The translations under genes were made by a program, and so were the position numbers. Shown here piece after piece: positions 26,019 through 36,960 of a stretch of 64,000 bases of DNA; the stretch's first letter is position 1; every line of letters starts with the position of its first letter. This DNA is from Rhizobium sp. NLR16a (lineage in GTDB: Bacteria; Pseudomonadota; Alphaproteobacteria; Rhizobiales; Rhizobiaceae), in assembly GCF_017948245.1 (NCBI RefSeq), contig NZ_CP072866.1:124001-188000 (forward strand), given 5' to 3'. The notes below the pieces were generated by a model, which worked only from the letters and a program-made list of their open reading frames with translations, had not been told where the DNA came from and made no database searches.

Positions 26019-26143
26019 AGAGTGAATTCCACCGTGTCAAAGCTTTCGACCGCACTCCAGCCGGGCCAGTAGTCGTCTTTCAAAGGAATACCGTCCGAAT
26101 TGATGCACTGCTTTTGGCCTGCATCGGCCACGTTGGGCGTCAT
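26015..26143 (-). CDS. Possible small protein or gene fragment, unknown
   Basis: A 42-codon frame (MTPNVADAGQKQCINSDGIP to FDTVEFTL) with GAGG 8 bp before its ATG, ending exactly where the LysR fragment begins. The Trp-rich PGWSAVESFDTVEF segment looks protein-like. I do not recognise it. It may be the tail of a gene cut at the duplication junction. Confidence 0.3.
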   Translation of the reverse strand: MTPNVADAGQKQCINSDGIPLKDDYWPGWSAVESFDTVEFTL

Positions 26144-26306
26144 GTCATACGCCTCGCTTGAGGTGATCCCTAATCGATTGAAACAGCAGCGCTGAGGTAT
26201 GTTCAAACGGCCGCATTCACCTTTTGGTGGTGAAGCCAATCCCTTTTGCAGGATGTGCGCACTGGAATTTTTACATCAATCTTCCCTTGTGACCGGGAGG
26301 GACGAA

Positions 26307-26612
26307 ATGGCAAGCAATTACCGTTTGCAAGCGAATGATACCACTTGGGCCGTAATCGACGAAGCGACTGGTGCACCGGCCCGATTGGACGGCATACCCC
26401 TCGTAAGAATGGAGGCCGCGGAAGCCCGACATATGCTTTGTATACTTGATGGCATTGATCGGATCAGGACCACCTCGAAGTGGTGGGCGGAGCTCTCTAA
26501 AGAGCGGGCAAAGATGACAACCTTTCCGGGCGCTGTGCAGGCGGTGGAATTCAAGCCTCTTCGGCCGTTTAGCTCGAGCAAATGGACTTGGAACAATGAA
26601 GAGTTTCGCTAG
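26307..26612 (+). CDS. Small hypothetical protein
   Basis: A 101-residue protein from the ATG at 26307, with GGGAGGGA before it; the longer frame from 26199 lacks a site. The start ANDTTWAVIDEATGAPARLD resembles short rhizobial proteins of unknown function that carry a VID-x-x-TG-x-PA motif. It ends in a basic, aromatic stretch (FSSSKWTWNNEEF). No signal peptide or membrane segment. It stands between decayed LysR-region pieces and a BON-domain gene; no function is assigned. Confidence 0.6.
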   Translation: MASNYRLQANDTTWAVIDEATGAPARLDGIPLVRMEAAEARHMLCILDGIDRIRTTSKWWAELSKERAKMTTFPGAVQAVEFKPLRPFSSSKWTWNNEEFR

Positions 26613-26822
26613 AACAGACAGGCTTATGGCCATCAAGCTCTCGTGAGCAGCCAGCCATATTGTCGCCCATGATCGCCGCGAGCCGGTCGCTCCAGTCAGG
26701 TCCCCGAAGGCCGAGACCACAGGACCGATAAGACTTCCGGTCATGGCTTCTGGGACCTAAGTCCCGGCTCCGAACCAAATTGGCCTCGCGCTGTTTCCTT
26801 CGTATCACCAAGGAGGACTGCC

Positions 26823-27065
26823 ATGACCTTTGAGCCGGAAAGCCTAGCCTACGATCAGCTTGCGAGCGTGCAGGCCGCGGTATCCGCGGAGCCAGAACTA
26901 GAAAGCTCGTCCATCTCTGTAAGCATGGTGGGCAGAAGCGTCCTGTTGGAGGGCTATGTGGCCGGTTATGGTGATCGGGAGAAGGTGACGGCGATCGCCG
27001 CCTTGATCGCGGGCCCGGAGAACGTGCACGACAGGATGCAGGACCGTGAAGAGATAAATGGATAA
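26823..27065 (+). CDS. Small BON-like domain protein
   Basis: An 80-residue protein preceded by AAGGAGG. The segment VQAAVSAEPELESSSISVSM, then RSVLLEGYVAGYGDREKVTA, has the alpha-beta pattern and central Gly of the BON domain, found in OsmY-type and membrane-associated proteins. There is no signal peptide, so unlike OsmY it would be cytoplasmic. BON domains are thought to bind membranes or help osmotic protection. It appears monocistronic. Confidence 0.7.
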   Translation: MTFEPESLAYDQLASVQAAVSAEPELESSSISVSMVGRSVLLEGYVAGYGDREKVTAIAALIAGPENVHDRMQDREEING

Positions 27066-27417
27066 CACCGCAACAGGGGCGAGCTTACCCAACCATAATG
27101 AAGTCTTCAAGGTTGTTTCTGAATGCGAAGAGCGCGCACACTGAAGGCAGCGCTCTTAAAGTTTGCCTCGAACTGCACGGCCCATGATCACTATCGGCGT
27201 GCCGCCGTTCTTTACGGAGGTTGAATTGTATGTTGGCGTGGTTCGATAGCCGGGGGTGATATGGGCAGAAAGCCCACACCATCTTGGCAGCAGAATATCC
27301 CTTTAGGAACAATCGCAAGGCGAGGTAGTTAATGCTTAGTCGGGCGTAAGGGTAATTGGAGCGCGGCGCTCTCCCCATCCCTCGGGTATTCGAGGTTGCT
27401 TCCAGCTTTCGAGCTGT
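27066..27417. other. Intergenic region, no gene seen
   Basis: About 350 bp between the BON-like gene and a tRNA 3'-end remnant. Frames crossing it show no ribosome site or family character. It may be debris associated with the integration or duplication event inferred nearby. Confidence 0.35.
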
Positions 27418-27450
27418 GACGCGGGGTTCGAATCCCTGCCCCGACAACCA
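27418..27450 (+). other. tRNA 3'-end remnant (possible attachment site)
   Basis: CGGGGTTCGAATCCCTG forms a proper tRNA T-arm (5-bp stem, TTCGAAT loop) and is followed by CCCCGACAACCA, resembling an acceptor 3' half with CCA. No matching 5' half (TGTCGGGG), D-arm or anticodon arm lies upstream, and the acceptor has one base too many. It is therefore a fragment. Such fragments mark attR-type ends left by elements that integrate into tRNA genes. Confidence 0.5.
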
Positions 27451-27452
27451 TA

Positions 27453-27701
27453 TTCGATACAATCGAACAAAGTCTGCGATTTCTCGTCGGCTCCTTCAAC
27501 GCCCAGTCGAAGGCTAAGATCGTCCGCAGCGCTGCCGATGGCGATCTCGCCTGGCCGCATGTGCATGCGACGAACGGCGCGGCCGATCGCGGCCAGGCGA
27601 TCGTCGATATCTTCCGCGTCAGGGACGGCAAGATCGTCGAGCATGGGGATGTGATCCAGCCCGTTCCGAGCGAGTCGGCCAACAAGAACACCATGTTCTA
27701 A
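27453..27701 (+). pseudogene. SnoaL-like protein, C-terminal remnant
   Basis: The frame has no start codon and reads FDTIEQSLRFLVGSFNAQSK, then AADGDLAWPHVHATNGAADR and AIVDIFRVRDGKIVEHGDVI, ending at 27701. This is the C-terminal two thirds of a SnoaL-like protein of the group that ends in SANNNTMF (here SANKNTMF). It begins immediately after the tRNA remnant, so truncation and the tRNA piece probably share a cause. It faces the intact LysR gene, overlapping its last bases. Confidence 0.65.
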
Positions 27702-28594
27702 GCCGCGTCGATCAGGGGCGGCGACAGCCGCGTTGCACACCAGTCCCAGACGGCGTCCACGGCCTTTCTCGGCGATGAGGAGCGTTTGCGCACCAGGTAG
27801 TAATCGGGTCCCATGGTTGCCGTCGCATCGGTCACCTGCACCAGCCGCCCTGTTTCGAGATCGGTTGCGACGAACGCCCGGCAAACCAGCACGACGCCCT
27901 GGCCGGCGAGTGCGGCATCCAGCGCCAGTGTCGTATGGTTGAATGCTGCACCGGGCAGCTTCGCACGCGAGTGCAGGAATGCCGGCCATTGATCGTGCGA
28001 GTCATGCAGAAGCGGCAGTTTGCGAAGCTCTTCGCCGCTCAAGGGTAAGATCAGGCCTTCGACCAGATGCGGGCTTGCGACCGCCACAAGTTCCTGGCGG
28101 AACAGCAACTGTGCCTGCAGGTTCGCCGGAAAAGGCGGGCGGGTGAGGCGTACTGCGATATCTACCTGGTCGCGGTCGAAATCCGACAGCGCCTCGGTGG
28201 CGACCGTCCTCAGATCGATGTCGGGAAGGGCCGCGTAGAGCTCGGCGAGCCGCGGGATCAACAGCCTGGTGGCGACCGTGGGGGTGGCGCTGATCGTCAC
28301 CATTTCCGGCCGGTCGAGAAGCCGCCCGGTGGCCTCCGCGAGCGTATCGAAGGCGCGGGTCACATCCGCCAGATAGGCCGTGCCATAGGCAGTGAGCGCA
28401 AGGCCGCGGGCAAGGCGTAGAAACAACCTGAGGCCGAGCTGCTCTTCCAGCGCGCGAACCTGCTGCGCGACCGCCCCTTGCGTGACACCGAGCTCCTCGG
28501 CGGCGGCGCGGAAATTCAGTCGGCGGCCCGAGGCCTCGAAGGCGCGCAGGGCATTCAGAGGCGGCAGCGTGCGGCGGGATTGGGTCATCGGCAT
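27698..28594 (-). CDS. LysR-family regulator (GcvA-like)
   Basis: A 298-residue regulator from the ATG at 28594; the frame is open 26 codons further but the conserved start PPLNALRAFEA lies at about residues 11-21. The helix-turn-helix covers AAEELGVTQGAVAQQVRALE (about 30-49), as in the GcvA/AmpR branch. It is divergent from an SDR gene 99 bp away, its likely target. A near-identical copy of its C-terminal 110 codons lies at 25647-26018. The effector is unknown. Confidence 0.88.
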   Translation of the reverse strand: MPMTQSRRTLPPLNALRAFEASGRRLNFRAAAEELGVTQGAVAQQVRALEEQLGLRLFLRLARGLALTAYGTAYLADVTRAFDTLAEATGRLLDRPEMVTISATPTVATRLLIPRLAELYAALPDIDLRTVATEALSDFDRDQVDIAVRLTRPPFPANLQAQLLFRQELVAVASPHLVEGLILPLSGEELRKLPLLHDSHDQWPAFLHSRAKLPGAAFNHTTLALDAALAGQGVVLVCRAFVATDLETGRLVQVTDATATMGPDYYLVRKRSSSPRKAVDAVWDWCATRLSPPLIDAA

Positions 28595-28693
28595 ATCCAG
28601 GAGATTTTCTACAGTCTGGCACCTTTCTTTCTCGCGCGAAAGTCCCGTCGGCATCTGCCATAATGCTCGCAATATCAGCTATCGGAGGTCTCA

Positions 28694-29398
28694 ATGTCTG
28701 AAGGAAAAGTCGCTCTCATCACTGCAGGCGGGTCCGGCATGGGGGCTGCGGCTGCCCGGAGGCTCGCCGCGGACGGCTATCGCGTCGCCGTGCTCTCCTC
28801 CTCCGGCAAGGGAGAGGCGCTGGCAAAGGAACTCGGCGGCGTCGGTGTCACCGGCTCGAACCAGTCGAACGACGATGTGAAGCGGCTCGTGGATCTGGCG
28901 ATGGAGCGGTGGGACCGTATCGACGCGCTGGTCAATTCCGCCGGCCACGGCCCACGTGCGCCGATCCTCGAAATCTCCGACGAGGACTGGCACAAGGGCA
29001 TCGAGGTCTATTTCCTTAGCGCCGTGCGGCCGATCCGGCTGGTGACGCCGATCATGGAAGCGCAGGGCGGCGGCGCGATCGTGAATATCTCCACGGCATG
29101 GGCCTTCGAACCCTCTGCGATGTTCCCCACCTCGGCGGTCGCGCGGGCAGGCCTGGCGAGCTTCACTAAGATCTTCGCGGACACCTATGCGGCCAAGAAC
29201 ATCCGCATGAACAACGTCCTGCCGGGCTGGATCGACAGCCTGCCGGCCACCGACGAGAGGCGCGACAGCGTTCCGATGGGCCGCTACGGCACGAGCGAGG
29301 AAATTGCGGCGACGATCGCCTTCCTCCTGTCGGATGGGGCCGGCTACATCACCGGCCAGAACATTCGCGTCGACGGCGGCATCGCCCGTTCCGTCTGA
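28694..29398 (+). CDS. Short-chain dehydrogenase/reductase with altered active site
   Basis: A 234-residue classical-SDR-length protein. The cofactor motif is AGGSGMGAAAARRLA (TGxxxGxG-like, about residues 11-25), and LVNSAGHGP stands for the NNAG motif. The catalytic YxxxK is not present: the aligned segment is PTSAVARAGLASFTK, giving Ser and Arg at the Tyr and Lys positions, although the Ser of NISTAW is kept. It ends with the usual GYITGQNIRVDGG. It may use another mechanism or have lost reductase activity. The next gene, a flavin-oxidase-like protein, starts 14 bp after its stop, so the two are probably one operon under the divergent LysR. Confidence 0.85.
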   Translation: MSEGKVALITAGGSGMGAAAARRLAADGYRVAVLSSSGKGEALAKELGGVGVTGSNQSNDDVKRLVDLAMERWDRIDALVNSAGHGPRAPILEISDEDWHKGIEVYFLSAVRPIRLVTPIMEAQGGGAIVNISTAWAFEPSAMFPTSAVARAGLASFTKIFADTYAAKNIRMNNVLPGWIDSLPATDERRDSVPMGRYGTSEEIAATIAFLLSDGAGYITGQNIRVDGGIARSV

Positions 29399-29411
29399 GC
29401 GAGGCCTGGCG

Positions 29412-29987
29412 GTGGATCTCATAGACATCGATGCCTCGGCATGGGCGGAGCTCGAAACGGCTGCGGCGGGTCCGCAGTCGGGTTTCCGCTATGTGAACCT
29501 CTGCTCGGTGGGCGCCGAGGGCAGACCGCAGGCGCGCATGGTGGTGCTGCGGGCGGCCGATAGAGCGAGGCGCAGCCTTGAATTCCACACCGATACGCGA
29601 AGCCCGAAATGGCTGGAGCTTTCGGCAAATCCCGACGTTACGGTGCTCGGCTTCTGCCCGCAGGCCCGGCTGCAGTTACGGCTCCAAGGCACCGTCGAAC
29701 GCCACGGCCCCGGAAGCGAACGCGCCGACGCGGCTTGGGAAAACCTGCCCAACCGGACGCGGATGACTTATATCGGTGGGCCGCCGGGAGATGAACGAGC
29801 CTTCGAAACCGTGGCCGAATTGCCGGAGCCTCGCGGCGAAGTGGAGGGGAAGGCTCGCTTTGGCGTCCTGAGTTTTCGCGCGCGGATGCTGGACTGGTTT
29901 CAATTGCGTCAGCAGGACAACCGAAGAGCCCTGTTCAGCTATGACGAAACCGGCGCGCTCACCCATAGGCGATGGGTCAATCCTTGA
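29412..29987 (+). CDS. Pyridoxamine 5'-phosphate oxidase-family FMN-binding protein
   Basis: A 191-residue protein from the GTG at 29412, with GAGG about 8 bp upstream; the longer frame lies inside the SDR gene. It shows the split-barrel flavin pattern: RYVNLCSVGAEGRPQARMVV, then LEFHTDTRSPKWLELSANP, and a C-terminal MLDWFQLRQQDNRRALFSYD as in PNPOx-type Alr4036-like proteins. It probably binds FMN and acts on a small molecule in the cytoplasm; true PdxH activity is doubtful because of sequence distance. It is coupled to the SDR gene upstream. Confidence 0.82.
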   Translation: MDLIDIDASAWAELETAAAGPQSGFRYVNLCSVGAEGRPQARMVVLRAADRARRSLEFHTDTRSPKWLELSANPDVTVLGFCPQARLQLRLQGTVERHGPGSERADAAWENLPNRTRMTYIGGPPGDERAFETVAELPEPRGEVEGKARFGVLSFRARMLDWFQLRQQDNRRALFSYDETGALTHRRWVNP

Positions 29988-30264
29988 GCCTGAAATCACG
30001 GTGCGAATCCTCGTCAAGTGCATGACATGAATAGGATGGCAGCCTATTCTCGGATACACGAAATATTGCAGCGGCTGTGCGTGCGTGTCCCGCCGGGCTT
30101 GCGGAGGTCGCCTCGCTGCTGCCGATCGCCGCCGAGCTGCTCGGCCAGCATTCGCGGACGGCCAATACGCATAGGGAGCTCGGCTGATGGACCCGCGAGC
30201 GGGATCGGGAGTAGCATCCGTGCGGCAGTGGCAGGCGGTCAAGCGACCGGCCCGGGGAAATGCG

Positions 30265-30822
30265 ATGATGAAGCTGAGACCTTTTTTCCTGACGTTCGCG
30301 ATGCTGGCATTCGGCTTGGCATGGCCGGTTTCCGACACCTTCGCTGCAGCGCAGCTCATTTTCTGGAGTGCTTTGCGGCCGGTCGATCAGGCCAAGGCGA
30401 CAGTGCCGCTGTCGGGCAAGGCGGTCAGCGGTCCGCAGGGCGAAACGCTAGCCTGGCATGATGAGGAGCATCCGGTCGACTTGACGGGCTTCGTCCTGCC
30501 GATCGACCAGGACGGCGACCTTGTCTACGAATTCATGCTGGTGCCCTGGGCTGGAGCCTGCAGCCACATGCCCTCCCCGCCGCCCAACCAGTTGGTGCGC
30601 GTCGTTCCGCAGGAACCTCTGCATCTCGAAAGAATGTACGAGACCGTGACCGTGACCGGCAGCCTGCGGCCTGGCCTGGATCAGGCGCAGTTCTTCATGA
30701 TCGACGGCGTCCGCATCCTTGCCTACGGCTACAGCATCAGCCATGCCGAGGTGGGGAAAGCGACGGCGACTGATGATCCCGATCTGCTGACGCTCTCGCC
30801 GTTCGGCATTCTGCCTCGTTAA
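30265..30822 (+). CDS. DUF3299 family secreted protein
   Basis: A 185-residue protein. The start at 30265 (GGGGAAA upstream) places a signal peptide at residues 1 to about 30 (KLRPFFLTFAMLAFGLAWPV); the frame is open to 30187. The body matches DUF3299: VDLTGFVLPIDQDGDLVYEF, then LVPWAGACSHMPSPPPNQLV with a conserved CxHxPPPxxN motif, which suggests metal binding in the periplasm. The function of the family is not established; members often occur near metal or cytochrome genes. A short protein-like frame without a start codon (30036-30186) lies upstream and may be a gene remnant. Confidence 0.82.
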   Translation: MMKLRPFFLTFAMLAFGLAWPVSDTFAAAQLIFWSALRPVDQAKATVPLSGKAVSGPQGETLAWHDEEHPVDLTGFVLPIDQDGDLVYEFMLVPWAGACSHMPSPPPNQLVRVVPQEPLHLERMYETVTVTGSLRPGLDQAQFFMIDGVRILAYGYSISHAEVGKATATDDPDLLTLSPFGILPR

Positions 30823-30856
30823 TGGAAAGGCTTCTTGCAGAAACGGCGCGTGCCGC

Positions 30857-30878
30857 GTATATACATGTTTATATATAC
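30857..30878. promoter_or_regulatory. Operator-like inverted repeat before VapBC
   Basis: GTATATA (30857-30863) and TATATAC (30872-30878) form an 8-base-spaced inverted repeat, 20 bp upstream of the antitoxin start in an A+T-rich patch. Toxin-antitoxin pairs are normally autorepressed through such palindromes by the antitoxin or its complex. Confidence 0.65.
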
Positions 30879-30897
30879 AAACTGTGGAGAGTTCTCT

Positions 30898-31158
30898 ATG
30901 CCGCAATATGCACGCGTGTTTCAATCCGGCAATTCGCAGGCCGTGCGGCTGCCGAAGGAGTTCCGTTTCGATGTGGAACAAGTGGAAGTGACGCGGGAAG
31001 GCGATGCCGTCATTCTCCGGCCGCGGGTCGATAGCCGCGTGCAGTGGGCGTCGTTGCGAAACGCTCTTGAACGCGGGCTCAGCGACGATTTCATGGCACA
31101 AGGGCGAGAACAGCCGGAGGATCAGGAGAGGCCTGGTCTTCAGGGCCTGTTCAAGTGA
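30898..31158 (+). CDS. vapB: VapB-type antitoxin (AbrB fold)
   Basis: An 86-residue protein from the ATG at 30898 with GGAGAG upstream. The N-terminal swapped-hairpin AbrB/SpoVT domain reads YARVFQSGNSQAVRLPKEFR (residues 4-23), and the C-terminal tail is acidic and disordered-looking (EQPEDQERPGLQGLFK), as in antitoxins that wrap their toxin. It overlaps the toxin start by 4 bp, so expression is coupled. It should bind the palindrome upstream and neutralise the PIN-domain toxin. Plasmid location suggests a maintenance role. Confidence 0.9.
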   Translation: MPQYARVFQSGNSQAVRLPKEFRFDVEQVEVTREGDAVILRPRVDSRVQWASLRNALERGLSDDFMAQGREQPEDQERPGLQGLFK

Positions 31159-31565
31159 TTACGCATCTGATCGACACCAATGCCGTGATTGCCTTGATCG
31201 GTCGCAAGTCCGACATGCTGCTCTCCCGCGTGATGGAGAGCGACGAGGGATCGATCGGCCTCTCCACCGTCGTCATGCATGAACTCTATTACGGCGCCTA
31301 CAAGAGCGCTAAAATTTCCTACAATCTCGAAACCCTGCGCCTGTTCATGGCGGATTTCCCAGCCGTCGGTTTCGAGCGCGAGGATGCGCTGGCAGCCGGG
31401 GAGATCCGCGCCGCATTGGCGGCCAAGGGAAAGCCGATCGGTCCTTACGATGTGCTGATTGCCGCGCAAGCCAGGAGCCGCGATCTGGTTCTCGTCACCA
31501 ACAATGTCGGGGAATTCCAGCGCGTCGAAGGCTTGTGCGTCGAGGATTGGACGGTCGGGCGGTAG
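31155..31565 (+). CDS. vapC: VapC-type PIN-domain ribonuclease toxin
   Basis: A 136-residue PIN-domain protein starting at the GTG at 31155. The acidic catalytic residues are visible: Asp in LIDTNAVIALI (residue 7), Glu in MHELYYGAY (about 44), and Asp in GPYDVLIAAQARS (about 100), with VTNNVGEFQRVEGL near the end. It should cleave RNA, typically initiator or other tRNA, when free of antitoxin. It is translationally coupled to the antitoxin. Nothing suggests truncation. Confidence 0.9.
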   Translation: MITHLIDTNAVIALIGRKSDMLLSRVMESDEGSIGLSTVVMHELYYGAYKSAKISYNLETLRLFMADFPAVGFEREDALAAGEIRAALAAKGKPIGPYDVLIAAQARSRDLVLVTNNVGEFQRVEGLCVEDWTVGR

Positions 31566-31682
31566 TCCAAGAGAGCTTCAGCGGCGTTTCGGCGTGTTCT
31601 TCGAGACTCCGCCTCGCGCCTGTTCAGGATAAAGTGGACAAGGCGTGCCACACGGCACGCCTTGGGCCGAAATGCCTGCCGA

Positions 31683-34010
<2,328 letters not shown>

Positions 34011-34012
34011 TT

Positions 34013-34927
34013 ATGAAGAAACTTACCCTGAAACAGCTCCGTTATTTTGAAGCCCTGGCGCGGGATGGCCGCTTCCGCCGCGCCGCCGACGCCTGCGCCA
34101 TCTCTCAGCCGGCGCTCTCCATGCAGATCAAAGAACTCGAGCAGGAATTGGGCGGCGAACTCTTCGAGCGAAGCGCGCGCGAGGTCAAGCTTACCCCATT
34201 CGGCCAGAGCTTTGCCCTAAGGGTCCGCGACATCCTGCGCGCCGTCGATGAGCTAGGGGAATTCGCCCGCGCTTCGCGCGAATCCTTCCTCACGCGTCTT
34301 CGCATCGGCGTCATCCCGACGATCGCGCCCTATCTGCTGCCGGCAATTATAAACGATCTCAACGAAACCTTCGCCGGAATTCAGATCGAGGTGCGCGAGA
34401 CGCAGACAGGCAAGCTGGTTCATGAACTGGCGCAGGGCCAGCTCGATATGGCGATCGTGGCGCTGCCGGTGTCGGAACCCTCGCTCACCGAACTCGAGCT
34501 TTTCAGGGAGGAGTTCGTGCTGGTCAGGCGGCAGGAGGACGGAGACAAGCCGGTGCCCGAGCGCGAGGCGCTGCGCGAAATGCGGCTGCTGCTGCTCGAA
34601 GAGGGCCACTGCTTCCGCGATCAAGCGCTGTCCTTCTGCAAGGTGGGCCCTGCCCGTCCTCGGGAGATCATGGAAGGCAGCTCGCTCTCCACTCTCGTCC
34701 AGATGGTCGGCGCCGGCATCGGCGTGACACTGATCCCGGAGATGGCCGTTCCCGTCGAAACACGCTCGGCCCATGTCTCGATCTCCCGCTTCCCCTCGCC
34801 ACAGCCCTCGCGAACGATCGGCATGGTCTGGCGCAATTCGACACCGATGGCCAAGCAGTTGCAGGAGGTCGCCGACGCGGTGCGCCGCTCAGCCGAGACG
34901 ATGCGGGAGCAGCATATGGGCGGGTGA
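34013..34927 (+). CDS. oxyR: Hydrogen peroxide-sensing regulator OxyR
   Basis: A 304-residue LysR-family protein. The helix-turn-helix covers RRAADACAISQPALSMQIKE (about residues 23-42). The redox pair is present: HCFRDQALSFC, corresponding to the two cysteines of OxyR that form a disulfide with peroxide. LSTLVQMVGAGIGVTLIPEM is also conserved in OxyR. Divergent transcription from katG supports the assignment; it should activate katG and control itself from the shared 146-bp region. No clear four-part ATAG-type OxyR box could be picked out by eye. Confidence 0.95.
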   Translation: MKKLTLKQLRYFEALARDGRFRRAADACAISQPALSMQIKELEQELGGELFERSAREVKLTPFGQSFALRVRDILRAVDELGEFARASRESFLTRLRIGVIPTIAPYLLPAIINDLNETFAGIQIEVRETQTGKLVHELAQGQLDMAIVALPVSEPSLTELELFREEFVLVRRQEDGDKPVPEREALREMRLLLLEEGHCFRDQALSFCKVGPARPREIMEGSSLSTLVQMVGAGIGVTLIPEMAVPVETRSAHVSISRFPSPQPSRTIGMVWRNSTPMAKQLQEVADAVRRSAETMREQHMGG

Positions 34928-34972
34928 CGGACGATGGCTGCCAGTTGAGTGCCAAAGACCCCTGCCCTCGCC

Positions 34973-35794
34973 TCAGCTGCGGCGCTTGAACGTATGTTCG
35001 GCTGCCGGAAATTTGCGCGCGCGCACCTCCTCGGCATAAGAGGCGGCGGCGTCAGCGACCCTCTTGCCGAGTTCATCGTAGCGCTTGACGAAACGCGGCC
35101 TGAAGTCATTGAAGAGGCCGAGAATATCGTCGGAGACCAGGATCTGGCCATCGCAGGCGGACGAGGCGCCGATGCCGATGGTCGGTATGTGGATCGAGGT
35201 CGTCATCTCGCGGGCGAGCGGCTCCACCGTGCCTTCGACAACAACGGCGAACGCGCCGGAGCCGCCGATCGCATGCGCGTCGCGGCGGATCTTGGAGGTC
35301 TCGTGTTCGGAATGGCCAACGGAGCGATAGCCGCCTGCAGTGTGAACGAGCTGCGGCATCAGGCCGATGTGGCCGAGCACGGGAATGCCTCGCTTGGTCA
35401 GGAAGGCGATTGTTTCGGCCATCTCCTCGCCGCCTTCGAGCTTGACGGCGTCGCAGCCGGTTTCCTGCATGATGCGCACGGCATTGCGGAAGGCGACCTC
35501 CTTGGATTCCTGATAGCTGCCGAACGGCATGTCGACGACGACGCAGGCATTGGCGACGCCCCGCATCACCGCCTTGCCATGGGCGATCATCATGTCGAGC
35601 GTCACGCCGATCGTAGTCTCCATGCCGTAGAGCACCATGCCGAGCGAGTCTCCGACCAGCAGCAGGTCGCAATGCTCGTCGAGAAGGCGCGCCATCGGCG
35701 TCGTATAGGCGGTGAGGCAGACGATCGGCTTACCGCCCTTCATGGCTGCGATCCGCGTCGGCGTCAGGCGCTTCTGAGATCCGGTGGCGCTCAT
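34973..35794 (-). CDS. panB: 3-methyl-2-oxobutanoate hydroxymethyltransferase PanB
   Basis: The 273-residue enzyme adds a hydroxymethyl group from methylene-tetrahydrofolate to 2-oxoisovalerate, the first step of pantothenate synthesis. It has the TIM-barrel motifs [31 protein letters not shown] (Mg-binding Asp) and [20 protein letters not shown], with GHIGLMPQ. Length is standard. Its ATG overlaps the panC stop as ATGA, so it is translated coupled to PanC. These two genes supply the vitamin precursor of CoA, an essential function carried on this replicon. Confidence 0.96.
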   Translation of the reverse strand: MSATGSQKRLTPTRIAAMKGGKPIVCLTAYTTPMARLLDEHCDLLLVGDSLGMVLYGMETTIGVTLDMMIAHGKAVMRGVANACVVVDMPFGSYQESKEVAFRNAVRIMQETGCDAVKLEGGEEMAETIAFLTKRGIPVLGHIGLMPQLVHTAGGYRSVGHSEHETSKIRRDAHAIGGSGAFAVVVEGTVEPLAREMTTSIHIPTIGIGASSACDGQILVSDDILGLFNDFRPRFVKRYDELGKRVADAAASYAEEVRARKFPAAEHTFKRRS

Positions 35795-36717
35795 TTCGTC
35801 ACTCCCTTCCCCGGCTGGCCGCTCACTCGGTTGTCCCGGATCATTTTGCTGTTCCCGCTTGCCGGGCTGCTGTTGTCTCCGACAACTCTGTTGTCGAGAA
35901 GCCGCGTCGTGCCGATTCGCACGAAGAGCGCCACGACGATGGGGTCTTCGAGCGAAGCGACCGGTGCCAGCGTTACCGCATCCCTGACGGCGGCGACTTC
36001 GACCCTTGCCAGAGGCTCGCGGCCGATGAAGGCGGTGAGTTTCGCCTCAAGTTCTTTCGCATCCGTCAGGCCTTCGGCGATGAGCCGCTCGGCCTCGTCG
36101 AGCGCCTGCGGAACGATCACTGCCGCGCGCCGCTCATCGGGGCTGAGATAGACATTGCGCGAGGACAAAGCGAGGCCGTCGCTGTCGCGCACCGTCGGCA
36201 CCGAGATCACCCGCACCGGCACGGCGAGATCTTCCACCATGCGCTTGATGATGACGACCTGCTGGTAGTCCTTCTCGCCGAAATAGGCAGTCTGCGGCTG
36301 GACGATGTTGAAAAGCTTGGTGACGACGGTGGCCACTCCGGCAAAATGGCCGGGCCTGACCGCGCCTTCGAGTTCGCGGCCGAGATCGGGAACGTCGACC
36401 ACCGTCATCATCGGGCGGGGATACATGTCCTCGACGCCCGGCGCGAAGAGGAAATTCACACCGGCCTGCTTGAGCATGTCGCCATCGCGCTCGAGATCGC
36501 GCGGATATTTGCCGAGGTCTTCGGCCGGGCCGAACTGCAGCGGATTGACGAAAATCGAGACGACGACGAGGTCGTTCTCTGCCCGGGCGAGGGTGACGAG
36601 CTTGAGATGTCCGGCGTGGAGATAGCCCATGGTCGGAACGAGGCCGACGGTGCGCCCCTGCCGCTTCAGCGCATCGAGCGTGTGGCGCAGCTCTTCAATA
36701 TTCGAGAAAACCCGCAT
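35791..36717 (-). CDS. panC: Pantothenate synthetase PanC
   Basis: A 308-residue enzyme from the ATG at 36717 (GGGGAGG upstream); the open frame upstream is non-coding. It joins pantoate and beta-alanine using ATP. Motifs are [15 protein letters not shown] (HxGH nucleotidyl site), [29 protein letters not shown] and [16 protein letters not shown] with the SSRN (KMSKS-like) loop. The C-terminus is about 25 residues longer than usual and Asn/Ser-rich, ending [11 protein letters not shown]. It is first in a panC-panB operon with a 4-bp overlap. Confidence 0.96.
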   Translation of the reverse strand: MRVFSNIEELRHTLDALKRQGRTVGLVPTMGYLHAGHLKLVTLARAENDLVVVSIFVNPLQFGPAEDLGKYPRDLERDGDMLKQAGVNFLFAPGVEDMYPRPMMTVVDVPDLGRELEGAVRPGHFAGVATVVTKLFNIVQPQTAYFGEKDYQQVVIIKRMVEDLAVPVRVISVPTVRDSDGLALSSRNVYLSPDERRAAVIVPQALDEAERLIAEGLTDAKELEAKLTAFIGREPLARVEVAAVRDAVTLAPVASLEDPIVVALFVRIGTTRLLDNRVVGDNSSPASGNSKMIRDNRVSGQPGKGVTK

Positions 36718-36960
36718 ACATCCTCCCCGCGGCCGGTCACTCATCTTGGGCGCGGATAAGAAGTGTAATCGAAGCGGGAGGTCAATGCACTTCCGCGACA
36801 AAAAACGATTAGATGCATGGCAGGCCGATAAACCCCACTCATATCCGCCGGGAAATCGTCTCTCGCATCCGGCTTGCCGTAGGGCTAGCAATGTGCGACC
36901 TGCGCCTCTATCTACCCTCTCCGTCAAGATACCATCACAGTCGGCCGTTATGGAGGATGC

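Noticed and set aside
27360..27450. A complete tRNA gene
   Set aside because: Only the T-arm and 3' end are present. No D-arm, anticodon arm or pairing 5' acceptor half could be found upstream.
35869..35888. GTTGTCTCCGACAAC palindrome in the end of panC as a further parS site
   Set aside because: Its centre is three bases, not GC with 8-base arms, so it does not fit the GTTNNNNGCNNNNAAC form, and it lies in the variable C-terminal tail of PanC.
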